DNA of 17,220 bases from JAVBPP01 sp031549535 (GCA_031549535.1 JAVBPP010000036.1:1-17220); one strand, 5' to 3'. Positions 7,617 to 14,359 are shown, counted from the first letter of the stretch. Notes: a model not told the origin generated them from the sequence alone. Translations and numbers: made by a program.

Positions 7617-7631
7617 TTCAAAAGATAGCGC
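7594..7631 (-). terminator. Second terminator downstream of the 43-residue peptide gene
   Basis: Minus-strand arms GCGCTATCTTTT (7620-7631) and AAAAGCTAGCGC (7602-7613), 12 bases with one mismatch and a 6-base loop, followed by GTTTTTG (7595-7601). It sits right after the first terminator at 7644-7676, so read-through from the peptide gene towards topB appears to be doubly blocked. Confidence 0.6.
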
Positions 7632-7643
7632 CGACTATAACGA

Positions 7644-7676
7644 AAGGCTGCAACGCCTCAAAAGCGCTGCAGCCTT
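7644..7676 (-). terminator. First terminator downstream of the 43-residue peptide gene
   Basis: Twelve-base arms AAGGCTGCAGCG / CGTTGCAGCCTT (minus strand) with one G-U pair and a 9-base loop, 13 bases after the stop codon at 7690. The tail TTCGTTATAG is only moderately T-rich. Confidence 0.75.
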
Positions 7677-7689
7677 GGTTGGGTTTACC

Positions 7690-7821
7690 TTATGCAGGAA
7701 GCAAGCCTGTGATGAATTCAACAATAGCGTCAAACGCATCGGTCAGCATTGCAAGGATGTCCGCCGGAATGATGGACTCCAGGAAAGCCATGATTTGATC
7801 AATAATTGCATTAATATCCAT
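7690..7821 (-). CDS. 43-residue acidic, hydrophobic helical peptide of unknown function
   Basis: An ATG at 7821 is preceded by AAGGAGGA at about 7 bases, one of the best ribosome sites in the window, and the frame runs 43 codons to TAA at 7690-7692. The product begins MDINAIIDQIMAFLESIIPA and ends FITGLLPA. It holds seven Asp/Glu and no Lys, Arg, His or Cys (net charge about -7), and the rest is mostly I, L, A, F, M. Two halves resemble each other: D-I-N-A-I-I...IMAFLESIIPA and D-I-L-A-M-L...IVEFITGLLPA, so it looks like an internal duplication of an amphipathic helix ending in (I/L)(I/L)PA. No signal peptide or known motif was recognised. A dedicated leader with an 18-bp palindrome and two tandem terminators indicate a separately expressed gene. 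A secreted or membrane-active peptide, or a small helical-bundle protein, are possibilities only. Confidence 0.75.
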   Translation of the reverse strand: MDINAIIDQIMAFLESIIPADILAMLTDAFDAIVEFITGLLPA

Positions 7822-7845
7822 TATAAAATCCTCCTTGTATATTTT

Positions 7846-7863
7846 TGACAAAGTCTTTTGTCA
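7846..7863. promoter_or_regulatory. 18-bp palindrome in the leader of the small-peptide gene
   Basis: TGACAAA-GTCT-TTTGTCA, a perfect 7-base inverted repeat with a 4-base centre, ends 25 bases upstream of the peptide start codon and about 10 bases before its ribosome site. It could be an operator or a short mRNA hairpin controlling access to the ribosome site. Confidence 0.55.
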
Positions 7864-7896
7864 CCCTCATCATAGCCGAGAATGTTCATAAATAAA

Positions 7897-7909
7897 TTCT
7901 ATAATAGAA
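7897..7909. promoter_or_regulatory. Palindrome TTCTATAATAGAA sharing its core with the topB operator candidate
   Basis: A 13-bp perfect palindrome whose 9-base core CTATAATAG is identical to the core of the palindrome over the topB -10 (7581-7589). Read on the minus strand it contains TATTAT, a possible -10 for the peptide gene, giving a leader of about 75 bases. No convincing -35 was found, so the promoter itself is tentative. The rest of 7822-8039 is AT-rich and holds no other gene that I can support. Confidence 0.4.
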
Positions 7910-8039
7910 CCAACAATTAAAATTATAATAACATTTCATAAACTCAGCATAAATTCTTGAGATTATGCCCAAATAACCCCCCTGAATGTGAGCATATTGT
8001 GAAGTTTTTGTTACCTGTGTGACGAAATGATGGCGTTGC

Positions 8040-9905
8040 CTAGAAAAACCAGGCCTCAGGGGAACTGTCTGAGGGCATGTGCCAGGCACCGCGCGGCGAG
8101 AGGCTGACCGGGGTGACTTGCGGCCCGTCCGGCAGGCAGGAGCGTTTGAATTGCTGGGAAAAGAAGCGGCGCAGGAAGCAGGAAAGCCAGCGTTTCAAGT
8201 CCGCCGGTTCATATTGCCCGGCAAAGCTTTTTTCTGCCAAAAACAGCAGTTTTTCCGGAGTGGCGTGCGCTGTAAAAAAATGGTAGAGATAAAAATCGTG
8301 CACTTCATAGGGACCGAGGACTTCCTCGGTTTTTTGGGCAATTTCACCCGCGCTTTCGACAGGCAGCAGCTCGGGGCTGACAGGGGTATCCAAAATATCC
8401 CGCAGCACGGCGGCCGTTTGCGCATCCGCCCCGGCGGCATACTGTGCAACGAGCGCACGCACCAGCGTTTTGGGGACGCCGGCATTGACCGCATACATGC
8501 TCATATGGTCGCCGTTGTAGGTGCACCAGCCCAGCGCCAGCTCGCTTAAGTCCCCCGTGCCCACCAAAAGGGCATTTTCGCGGTTGGCTAAATCCATAAG
8601 GATTTGTGTGCGCTCGCGAGCCTGAATGTTCTCGTAGGTGACGTCATGCGTATGCATATCCTGCCCGATATCACGCATATGCTGGTTACAGGCCTCGGCT
8701 ATGGGAATTTCCCGCAGGGCAAAGCCCAGCGCCGCCGTAAGCCTTGCGGCATTGCCGCGTGTGCAGTCACTGGTGCCGAAGCCCGGCATGCTCACGCACA
8801 GCAGGTGTTCCGCAGGCAGGGAAAGCCTTTGGCGCGTGCGCTGCATCACCAGCAGGGCAAGCGTGGAATCCAGCCCACCCGAGACGCCCACAATCAGCTT
8901 TTGCATGCCCGTTTGCGCGAGCCGCCTGGCAAGAGCCGCGCTTTGCAAATCCAGCGCATGTATTAGGCTTGCGGAATCCGGGGGAACGAACGGTGTTTTG
9001 TTCTCCCTGCGGTTGATTTGCGCGGCGGGGAGCGGCGGGAGCGTAAGCGAAACCTTCGTATAGGCAGCCCCGGCTTGTTGGGTATGAAAGCCGGATTGCA
9101 GCCGCAGTGCCGTTATGCGCTGGATATCCGCACAGGCCGTGATGGCCGCGTCCGAGTTAACGCCCTGCGTTTCGGCAAGGAGTTCCCCGTTCTCCGCAAA
9201 CAGGCAGCTGCCGGCATAGACATGATCTGTGCCGCTCTCCCAACCCGCGCTGCCGCAGTAGAGGTAGGCGCATTGCAGCCGCTCACTCAAGGCGCAAAGG
9301 CGCGTTTTGCGTTTTTCTGCGCTGTCCATTGTGTCCGGTTCCCCGGCGAGGTTGAGGATGAGCTGTGCCCCCTGCCCGGCCGCATAAACCGCGGGGGAAA
9401 GCGGCTGCCACGCCTCACTGCCGATTTCCGCAGCGAACAGCGTATCCTCACAGCAGAACAGCAGCCTGCCAAACGGCAGTTCCTGCTCCAGCAGGGAAAT
9501 CGTTTCATTTTGCGCCGGGGCGGAAAACCAACGCCGCTCAGCGGCGCAGAGCAGCATCTTGGGGATAACGCCGCAGAGCCGCCCGCGCTGAAAGGCCGCC
9601 GCGCAGTTATACAGGCGCCCCTGCCACAGCAGCGGCATGCCCACAAAGCAAAGCGCATCCAAGGTTTTGCTGCGCTCCAATATATCGTTTAGTGCCCCCT
9701 CACAGGCGTTTAGCAGCTGTGGCTGGGCAATCAGATCCCCGCAGCTCACGCCGGATAAAAACAATTCCGGAAACACAATAATCTGCGCACCCTCCCGCGC
9801 GGCCTGCTCCATGGCAGCGATGCAGGCGGCGGCGTTTGCGGCGGGGTTGCAAAGCACACCCCGGGGGCTGCAGGCGGCCAGCTTGCGGTAGCCGTAGTGA
9901 GTCAT
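8040..9905 (-). CDS. nadE: Glutamine-hydrolysing NAD+ synthase
   Basis: A 621-residue fused enzyme. The N-terminal nitrilase-type glutaminase (about 5-290) has the expected triad: E47 in VFPELFLSG, K116 in VIPKMLL and C152 in FCCEDTLF. The C-terminal synthetase has the ATP-binding P-loop SGGLDS at 342-347, followed by SMPGFGTSDCTRGNA, NIQARERTQILMDLAN and LVGTGDLSELALGWCTYNGDHMSMY. It amidates nicotinic acid adenine dinucleotide to NAD+ using ammonia from glutamine, the last step of NAD synthesis. The C-terminal PDGPQVTPVSLSPRG is also typical of this long form. The frame can begin at TTG 9926 or ATG 9914, but the ATG at 9905 is preferred because GAAGGGA lies 8 bases before it. A good promoter lies upstream, and the gene is divergent from the AGCS symporter. 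Confidence 0.96.
   Translation of the reverse strand: MTHYGYRKLAACSPRGVLCNPAANAAACIAAMEQAAREGAQIIVFPELFLSGVSCGDLIAQPQLLNACEGALNDILERSKTLDALCFVGMPLLWQGRLYNCAAAFQRGRLCGVIPKMLLCAAERRWFSAPAQNETISLLEQELPFGRLLFCCEDTLFAAEIGSEAWQPLSPAVYAAGQGAQLILNLAGEPDTMDSAEKRKTRLCALSERLQCAYLYCGSAGWESGTDHVYAGSCLFAENGELLAETQGVNSDAAITACADIQRITALRLQSGFHTQQAGAAYTKVSLTLPPLPAAQINRRENKTPFVPPDSASLIHALDLQSAALARRLAQTGMQKLIVGVSGGLDSTLALLVMQRTRQRLSLPAEHLLCVSMPGFGTSDCTRGNAARLTAALGFALREIPIAEACNQHMRDIGQDMHTHDVTYENIQARERTQILMDLANRENALLVGTGDLSELALGWCTYNGDHMSMYAVNAGVPKTLVRALVAQYAAGADAQTAAVLRDILDTPVSPELLPVESAGEIAQKTEEVLGPYEVHDFYLYHFFTAHATPEKLLFLAEKSFAGQYEPADLKRWLSCFLRRFFSQQFKRSCLPDGPQVTPVSLSPRGAWHMPSDSSPEAWFF
8044..8074 (-). terminator. 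Possible terminator overlapping the end of nadE
   Basis: On the minus strand CCTCAG (8069-8074) and CTGAGG (8054-8059) can pair across a 9-base loop, followed by CCTGG and five T residues (8044-8048). The structure lies inside the last codons of nadE, ending at its TAG. The stem is only 6 bp and is separated from the T-run, so this is tentative. Confidence 0.35.
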
Positions 9906-9937
9906 CGCGTTCATTCCCTTCGGCAATCAATGTTTCT

Positions 9938-9966
9938 ATTATATACCGCCTTTTATCAAAATACAA
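9938..9966 (-). promoter_or_regulatory. nadE promoter
   Basis: Minus-strand TTGTAT (9961-9966), 17-base spacer, TATAAT (9938-9943), predicting a start near 9931, about 26 bases before the chosen nadE ATG. The -35 overlaps the region just upstream of the divergent AGCS ribosome site, so the two genes share a tight 79-base control region. Confidence 0.75.
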
Positions 9967-9984
9967 GGAACAGGAGTATGCCCC

Positions 9985-11355
9985 TTGCTATACCGTTTGA
10001 ATGAATTGGTCAGCAGCATCGTCTGGGGGCCGCCCATGCTGGCGGCTTTTTTGGGTGTGGGGCTGTTTTTGACGCTGCGCTCCCGCCTATTTCAATTCAC
10101 CCACATCGGCACCTGGATGCGTGAAACGCTGATTGCGGCTTTCCGGGACCGCTCTGTGCGTCAAAGCACGGACGGTAACTCCATTTCCCAGTTTCAGGCG
10201 CTGACCGCCGCGCTGGCCGCCTGCATGGGGACAGGCAATATCGTTGGCGTGGCAACGGCGATTTGCGCCGGTGGCCCGGGCGCGGTGTTTTGGATGTGGC
10301 TTTCTGCCGCGCTGGGGATGATGACCTGCTGCGTAGAAAACATTTTGGGCCTGCGCTTTCGCTACCGGGACAGTGCGGGCGAATGGATGGGCGGCGCTAT
10401 GGTGTATCTCGAACGCGGGCTTGGCATGAAAAAAACGGCAAAGCTGTTTTGTGCCCTGTTGGTGCTTTCCTCCTTCGGCGTGGGGAACATGACGCAGACA
10501 AATTCTATTGCCGCCGCGCTGGAGGAATCCTTTTCGTTTCCCCCCGCCGCAACGGGGCTCGTGGTTGCGGCGCTGGCAGGGCTTGTTATCATCGGCGGCA
10601 TTCAGCGCATCGCCTCGGTTGCGGAAAAGCTGATTCCGCTGATTTCGGTATTGTTTCTGCTTGTTTCCTTTTTTGTGATATTTCAGCACAGAGACACGCT
10701 GCCGCAGGTGCTGCGCCTGATTATGGAGCAGGCCTTCGGCGTCCGGGCGCTCGCGGGCTTTGGGATAGCCAAGGCCATGCGCTACGGCATTGCGCGGGGT
10801 GTGTTTTCCAATGAGGCGGGCTTGGGCAGCTCGGCCATCATTCACGCGGCGGCGGATGTGGAAAAGCCGGCGACGCAGGGTATGTGGGGCATCTTAGAGG
10901 TGTTTTTGGATACGGTGCTCATGTGCACGGTTACGGCCTTCACCATTTTATGCTCCGGTGTTTGGAGCCCGGGCGGCAGCAAAAACGGGGCGCAGCTCAG
11001 CGCGGCGGCATTCGCCTCCTCCTTTGGGCGCTGGGGCAGCCTGTTTGTGGGCGTAAGTGTCGCCATCTTTGCGTTTGCCACGCTCATCGGCTGGTCTTAT
11101 TACGGCAAGCGCGGCACCCAATATTTATTTGGGCACCGCGCGCAATGGGTGTATTTGCTTGTGTATATTCTCGCGGCCTTTCTGGGCTGCGTAATCAAAC
11201 TGGAGGCCGTCTGGAGCTTTTCGGATACGCTGAACGGCCTGATGGCTATCCCGAATTTGCTGGCCGTGACACTGCTTTCCGGGCAGGCCTTGCGGGAATT
11301 GAAAAAAGAAGGGCTCACCAATTTGTCGCGCCGCCGCTTGGGTCAAGGCCGTTGA
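9985..11355 (+). CDS. Sodium:alanine/glycine symporter (AGCS family)
   Basis: A 456-residue polytopic membrane protein with about ten hydrophobic segments. AGCS signatures are clear: the N-terminal IVWGPPMLAAFLGVGLFLTL, GNSISQFQALTAALAACMGTGNIVGVA, GGPGAVFWMWLSAALGM, GGAMVYLERGLG and the later GVFSNEAGLGSSAIIHAAA. These carriers import alanine, glycine or related amino acids with Na+ (or H+). The only in-frame start giving the complete N-terminus is TTG at 9985, which has CAGGAG 8 bases upstream. An ATG at 9978 is out of frame and closes after eight codons. The last 41 bases overlap the end of the convergent SleB-like gene. Expression may be coordinated with nadE through the shared divergent region. 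Substrate preference cannot be told from sequence. Confidence 0.94.
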   Translation: MLYRLNELVSSIVWGPPMLAAFLGVGLFLTLRSRLFQFTHIGTWMRETLIAAFRDRSVRQSTDGNSISQFQALTAALAACMGTGNIVGVATAICAGGPGAVFWMWLSAALGMMTCCVENILGLRFRYRDSAGEWMGGAMVYLERGLGMKKTAKLFCALLVLSSFGVGNMTQTNSIAAALEESFSFPPAATGLVVAALAGLVIIGGIQRIASVAEKLIPLISVLFLLVSFFVIFQHRDTLPQVLRLIMEQAFGVRALAGFGIAKAMRYGIARGVFSNEAGLGSSAIIHAAADVEKPATQGMWGILEVFLDTVLMCTVTAFTILCSGVWSPGGSKNGAQLSAAAFASSFGRWGSLFVGVSVAIFAFATLIGWSYYGKRGTQYLFGHRAQWVYLLVYILAAFLGCVIKLEAVWSFSDTLNGLMAIPNLLAVTLLSGQALRELKKEGLTNLSRRRLGQGR

Positions 11356-11926
11356 TGCATTCCTGCGCGGCTTTCTTTGCCAGCGGAGTCGGCTGGGCGG
11401 AGAGTATGGCCTGCGCCGCCCCGGCAAACGCACCCTCCTGCAACAGAACACCGGATACCGTGTTGGGGTAAAACGGGCTTTTTACGCGATTAAGCAAAAT
11501 AGCGCCGCTCCGCACCTGCTCGCGGTAGCTTTCATCTCCGGACTGCCATTGAATAAAACGAGCCAACAATTGAAAATCCAGGGAATCCGCCGTGCTTTGT
11601 TCCGTTATGCGCAGCTCGCGCAGGGTATCGTTATCCGCCCGTCCGCTAATCGGCAGACCTGCATCCTCTTGAAAGCGGCGCACGGCGGAACGCAGGGAAA
11701 AGGAATAAACGCCGTCCTGCCTGCCAAAATAATAACCCTTCTCCGCCAAGCTCTCCTGCAATAGGCGCACCTCCTCGCCGCGCACACCCAGCTCGGAGAC
11801 TGTCTGCACACTGCGGCCATACTGCGTCACCAGCAACAAAAACAGCAGATTTAACGCTACAATCGCCAAAACCGCCCAAGCTCTTTTATAATATTTTTGA
11901 AGCCATGCGCCTGTATGTTTTTTCAT
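11315..11926 (-). CDS. Truncated SleB/CwlJ-like protein with peptidoglycan-binding domain, probable pseudoenzyme
   Basis: A 203-residue protein: an N-terminal membrane anchor (about 16-35), a PG_binding_1-like domain (about 47-105; LGVRGEEVRLLQESLAEKGY, DGVYSFSLRSAVRRFQ), and a Hydrolase_2 (SleB) domain from about 118. SleB-family lytic transglycosylases cut spore cortex; in active members the first helix reads roughly ARxIxxEARGExYxGQVAVxAVxLNR. Here it is ARFIQWQSGDESYREQVRSGAILLNR in two stretches, placing Q128 at the catalytic glutamate. The domain also stops at DPSGGATNW, before the usual YYNP...W region, so it lacks about 25-30 residues. Other frames downstream do not restore them. The start at 11926 has AGGAGGG 7 bases upstream. 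It could be a non-catalytic cell-wall binding protein or a decaying gene. The 3' end overlaps the AGCS gene. Confidence 0.82.
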   Translation of the reverse strand: MKKHTGAWLQKYYKRAWAVLAIVALNLLFLLLVTQYGRSVQTVSELGVRGEEVRLLQESLAEKGYYFGRQDGVYSFSLRSAVRRFQEDAGLPISGRADNDTLRELRITEQSTADSLDFQLLARFIQWQSGDESYREQVRSGAILLNRVKSPFYPNTVSGVLLQEGAFAGAAQAILSAQPTPLAKKAAQECINGLDPSGGATNW

Positions 11927-11980
11927 CGCGCTCCCTCCTATACACTAGCAAGCATTCCGAACTTCGACAAAATTATTCGT

Positions 11981-12009
11981 TTCGGGTTCCGGCCTTTTTA
12001 TGGTACAAT
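11981..12009 (+). promoter_or_regulatory. Candidate promoter of the YdcF-like gene
   Basis: TACAAT (12004-12009) preceded by TGG forms an extended -10. The -35 position (11981-11986, TTCGGG) is poor, as tolerated with an extended -10. The predicted start is near 12016, giving a leader of about 17 bases. Confidence 0.5.
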
Positions 12010-12032
12010 AGAAAGTGATAGGGGGCACCGAC

Positions 12033-12635
12033 ATGCAATTGTTATGGATGATTCCGCTTGGGATTTTCATGTATTTGTTAGCGAGCAGCGCCTTGCTTTT
12101 TTGTTTGAATGTGCGGGAAATCAAGCGGGCAAAGCCCCGCGATGTTGCTGTGCTGCTGATTCTGGGCGCCTGGGTGACTGGGGAAACGCCCTGTGACGCG
12201 CTGCAAAAGCGCATTGAGTTTGCGGCGGATTACCTGCAAAGCCACCCAAAAACCATTGCCATTGCAACAGGGGGCTGTTTTCACAAGGGGCAAACACGCT
12301 CTGAAGCCCGGGTAATTCGGGATGGGCTGGCGCGGGCGGGGATTGCGCCGGAGCGCATTTTGTTGGAGGAGCAGGCGCGCATTACTTATGAAAATTTTTA
12401 CAACTGCAAACAGATGCTGCAGGAGATACAAAAAGAGGATGCCTCTATCGGCATCCTCACAAATCGCTTTCACCTATTGCGCACCCGCCTGATTGCAAAG
12501 CACTGCGGTTTTGGCGCTGCGGTTTTGCTGGCGGCGGACTCACCCAAGGCTGTGCTGGGTCTTTACTTGCGCGAGCGGCTGGTCATCGGGGAGGTACTGC
12601 TGCGGCTTATCGGATTATCAAAACACGGTCGGTAA
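12033..12635 (+). CDS. YdcF/DUF218-like membrane-anchored protein
   Basis: A 200-residue protein with one N-terminal membrane helix (about 3-25) and a DUF218 domain: VAVLLILGAWV, IAIATGGCFHKGQTRSEA, GIAPERILLEEQARITYENF and ILTNRFHLLRTRLIAK match the usual ordered motifs of the family. Related proteins include SanA and ElyC, tied to envelope integrity or lipid-carrier metabolism; the reaction is not established and is not assigned here. The ATG at 12033 has ATAGGGGGC 8 bases upstream; a GTG at 12015 in the same frame lacks such a site. The last 29 bases overlap the end of the convergent nitroreductase gene. Confidence 0.85.
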   Translation: MQLLWMIPLGIFMYLLASSALLFCLNVREIKRAKPRDVAVLLILGAWVTGETPCDALQKRIEFAADYLQSHPKTIAIATGGCFHKGQTRSEARVIRDGLARAGIAPERILLEEQARITYENFYNCKQMLQEIQKEDASIGILTNRFHLLRTRLIAKHCGFGAAVLLAADSPKAVLGLYLRERLVIGEVLLRLIGLSKHGR

Positions 12636-13161
12636 AGCGGGGCTTCGGCTCCGGCTCCTCGTCCGGATAGCCCAGGCAAACGCCGATTTGGAACTGATAG
12701 TCCTGCGGAAGTTCCAGCGCCGTCTTCCACCGTTCCGCCTGCGGGGATTGGAACAACGCCCCAACGCTGGCCACAATGCAGCTACCCAGGCTCATGCCTT
12801 TGGCGGCGATGCAGAGGTTTTCTGCCATGATGCCCGCATTTACGGCGCTGTCCGTCTGCGCAAACAGGAAGGCGAATACAGGCGCGTTGTGGTAAAAGGG
12901 ATTTTTCTCACAGCGCGTGTAGGCGGGGGTATCCCAGCCGATAAAATCGCGGAAATCCTGGTTCATTTGCCGAAGCAGCTCCGGGTTTTGCACAAAGCGC
13001 ACATGGCAGGGCTGGCCGTTCCTGCCGCTGGGCGCGAACAGGGCGGCGTTCGAAAGCGCGTCCAGCTGCGCATCGCTGAGCGGCTGGGTGGTGTATTCCC
13101 GAATGGTCTGGCGGGTAAACACGGCGTCTAACACCGGGTTATCGCTGCGCGGGCGTTCCAT
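12607..13161 (-). CDS. Nitroreductase-family flavoprotein
   Basis: A 184-residue protein with the FMN-binding pattern of small nitroreductases: FTRQTIREYTTQPLSDAQLD at the N-terminus, APSGRNGQPCHVRFV, DSAVNAGIMAENLCIAAKGMSLGSC and the closing IGVCLGYPDEEPEPKPRF. Members are homodimers using NAD(P)H to reduce nitro compounds, quinones or other acceptors; the native substrate is unknown. The ATG at 13161 has AAGGAG about 6 bases upstream and begins MERPRSDNPVLDAV. The frame remains open into the upstream repeats but without a ribosome site. It follows the PrsA/SurA-like gene on the same strand, separated by 94 bases almost wholly made of a tandem repeat, so the two may share a transcript. Confidence 0.9.
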   Translation of the reverse strand: MERPRSDNPVLDAVFTRQTIREYTTQPLSDAQLDALSNAALFAPSGRNGQPCHVRFVQNPELLRQMNQDFRDFIGWDTPAYTRCEKNPFYHNAPVFAFLFAQTDSAVNAGIMAENLCIAAKGMSLGSCIVASVGALFQSPQAERWKTALELPQDYQFQIGVCLGYPDEEPEPKPRFTDRVLIIR

Positions 13162-13181
13162 GGCGGCTCCTTCTTTCTTAT

Positions 13182-13275
13182 GGCAACCATACCGTGTTAT
13201 GGCATAGCCATACCGTGTTATGGCAACCATACCGTGTTATGGCAACCATACCGTGTTATGGCATAGCCATAACTT
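13182..13275. repeat. Tandem repeat array, 19/21-bp units
   Basis: Unit GGCAACCATACCGTGTTAT (19 bp) occurs at 13182-13200, 13222-13240 and 13241-13259. A 21-bp variant, in which GGCATAGCC replaces GGCAACC, occupies 13201-13221, and a partial variant begins at 13260. Units follow one another without spacers and the shared CATACCGTGTTAT is exact in all four full copies. The variant contains the palindrome ATGGC-ATA-GCCAT. The array fills the gap between the lipoprotein and nitroreductase genes and supplies the last codons and TAA stop of the lipoprotein. Unit length is not a multiple of three, so it is not protein-repeat coding. Confidence 0.95.
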
Positions 13276-14233
13276 GGGCAATTTCTTTTTCGTTTCGGAC
13301 TATTTTGTATTCGTCGGCTTTGGCATTGAGTTCCTGTAAAAATTCCGGCTCTTTTAATTGCTTCAAGCAACTGTCCCGGTTTTCCAGGTAAGCGGCATCG
13401 TTTTTATAATCCACACTCTCGCGCTCCACCAGGAAAATGTAGTTATCCTTGGCGTATTCCAAAATTTTCGGCACATTCGGCTGCAGCTTTTGCACATCAG
13501 CAAAAAAGCTTTCCGTATAGGTTTGGCTGCCGCGCTGTAAAATGGTTTGGGGCACCAGGGAATTGACCGTGTCCAGATAGCTGTCGTTCACCTGATCCAT
13601 GCTTTTTCCGTCTCCCAAATCCTGCAGCATTTTTGCAAATTGGTTGCGCAGGGCGGATATCTCGGACTGGCTGAGCTTTTTTTGCTCACCCTTTTCATTC
13701 ATCTGCGTAAAGTAGCCGGGTATGACCTTGCAAACCACATAATTCTGCGAAAAATAGGCTTGAATGTCCTTTTCCGCAACGGCCTTGTCTCCCCCGCTGC
13801 CGTAGCGGTCGAAAAAGAGCCTGTCGCGAAAGGCTTGAGAGCTTTCAATTTTGGTAAGCGTCTGCTTGGTGACGCCGATGCCCGTATAATGCGCAGAAAA
13901 CACGCGCCAGCGCTTGTTTACTTTTTCGGATATCGCAGCTTTTTCCTGAATGGTGAGCGCCTTGCCCTGCTGATCAAACATCGAGTTCACGTGCAGATAA
14001 CGCGCGCACAGCAGCTGGGCTTTTTCGGCAAAAAACTTATGCGGGCTGGAAGCGTAAAGCTCAAAATCCTCCGCATGTGCCCGAACATAGTCATAGTAAT
14101 AAATAAAAACCTCCCGATCAATCGGGATTTCTTCAATTGTCAAGGCTGTCCGGTTCTTTGCCGCGCAACCGCCTAAGGGCGCAGCAAGCAATAACAAAAC
14201 CAGAACCAAAGCCGATATCCGCAGCAAACGCAT
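13256..14233 (-). CDS. PrsA/SurA-like lipoprotein with degenerate parvulin-type region
   Basis: A 325-residue lipoprotein: signal peptide and lipobox LGGC with lipidated C23. The helical N-terminal part (about 30-150) resembles the SurA_N/trigger-factor-like chaperone region, including IDREVFIYYYDYVRAH and FFDRYGSGGDKAVAEKDIQAYFSQNY. The stretch about 167-285, KVIPGYFTQMNEKGEQKKLS followed by a helix and LGDGKSMDQV, matches a parvulin layout but lacks the usual H(I/V)L motif, so isomerase activity is doubtful. Such proteins help exported proteins fold outside the membrane. The ATG at 14233 has only a modest GTGGGA ribosome site, but a strong promoter lies upstream at 14269-14297. The final codons MAMP-stop fall within the tandem repeat array. 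It is divergent from the ABC exporter. Confidence 0.8.
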   Translation of the reverse strand: MRLLRISALVLVLLLLAAPLGGCAAKNRTALTIEEIPIDREVFIYYYDYVRAHAEDFELYASSPHKFFAEKAQLLCARYLHVNSMFDQQGKALTIQEKAAISEKVNKRWRVFSAHYTGIGVTKQTLTKIESSQAFRDRLFFDRYGSGGDKAVAEKDIQAYFSQNYVVCKVIPGYFTQMNEKGEQKKLSQSEISALRNQFAKMLQDLGDGKSMDQVNDSYLDTVNSLVPQTILQRGSQTYTESFFADVQKLQPNVPKILEYAKDNYIFLVERESVDYKNDAAYLENRDSCLKQLKEPEFLQELNAKADEYKIVRNEKEIAQVMAMP

Positions 14234-14268
14234 GTCATCCCACGCTTTCCCAAGTCAATGCTTCAAAA

Positions 14269-14297
14269 AGTATAGCATACGCCAAAACAGAATGCAA
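14269..14297 (-). promoter_or_regulatory. Promoter of the PrsA/SurA-like gene
   Basis: Minus-strand TTGCAT (14292-14297), 17-base spacer, TATACT (14269-14274), predicting a start near 14262 and a leader of about 29 bases. Confidence 0.78.
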
Positions 14298-14329
14298 ACA
14301 CAAAACCTGCAAAAATTAGGGGGAAACGG

Positions 14330-14359
14330 TTGCAAGCCCTGCATGCTTTATGGTATAAA
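14330..14359 (+). promoter_or_regulatory. Promoter of the ABC exporter/DUF1854 pair
   Basis: TTGCAA (14330-14335), 18-base spacer, TATAAA (14354-14359) with TGG just before it (extended -10). The predicted start is near 14366, leaving about 57 bases before the preferred start at 14423. Confidence 0.7.

Noticed and set aside
7886..8089. 67-codon minus-strand frame overlapping the end of nadE
   Set aside because: Its first part is an out-of-frame shadow of nadE and the rest is AT-rich intergenic DNA without a ribosome site.
9978..10004. Eight-codon upstream frame (ATG at 9978) overlapping the AGCS TTG start
   Set aside because: The ATG is one base from GGAG, too close for initiation; probably chance.
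13162..13230. N-terminal extension of the nitroreductase through the tandem repeats
   Set aside because: No ribosome site in front of it, the extension is repeat-derived, and AAGGAG directly precedes the ATG at 13161.
13182..13275. CRISPR array
   Set aside because: Units are directly adjacent with no unique spacers, and no cas gene is present.
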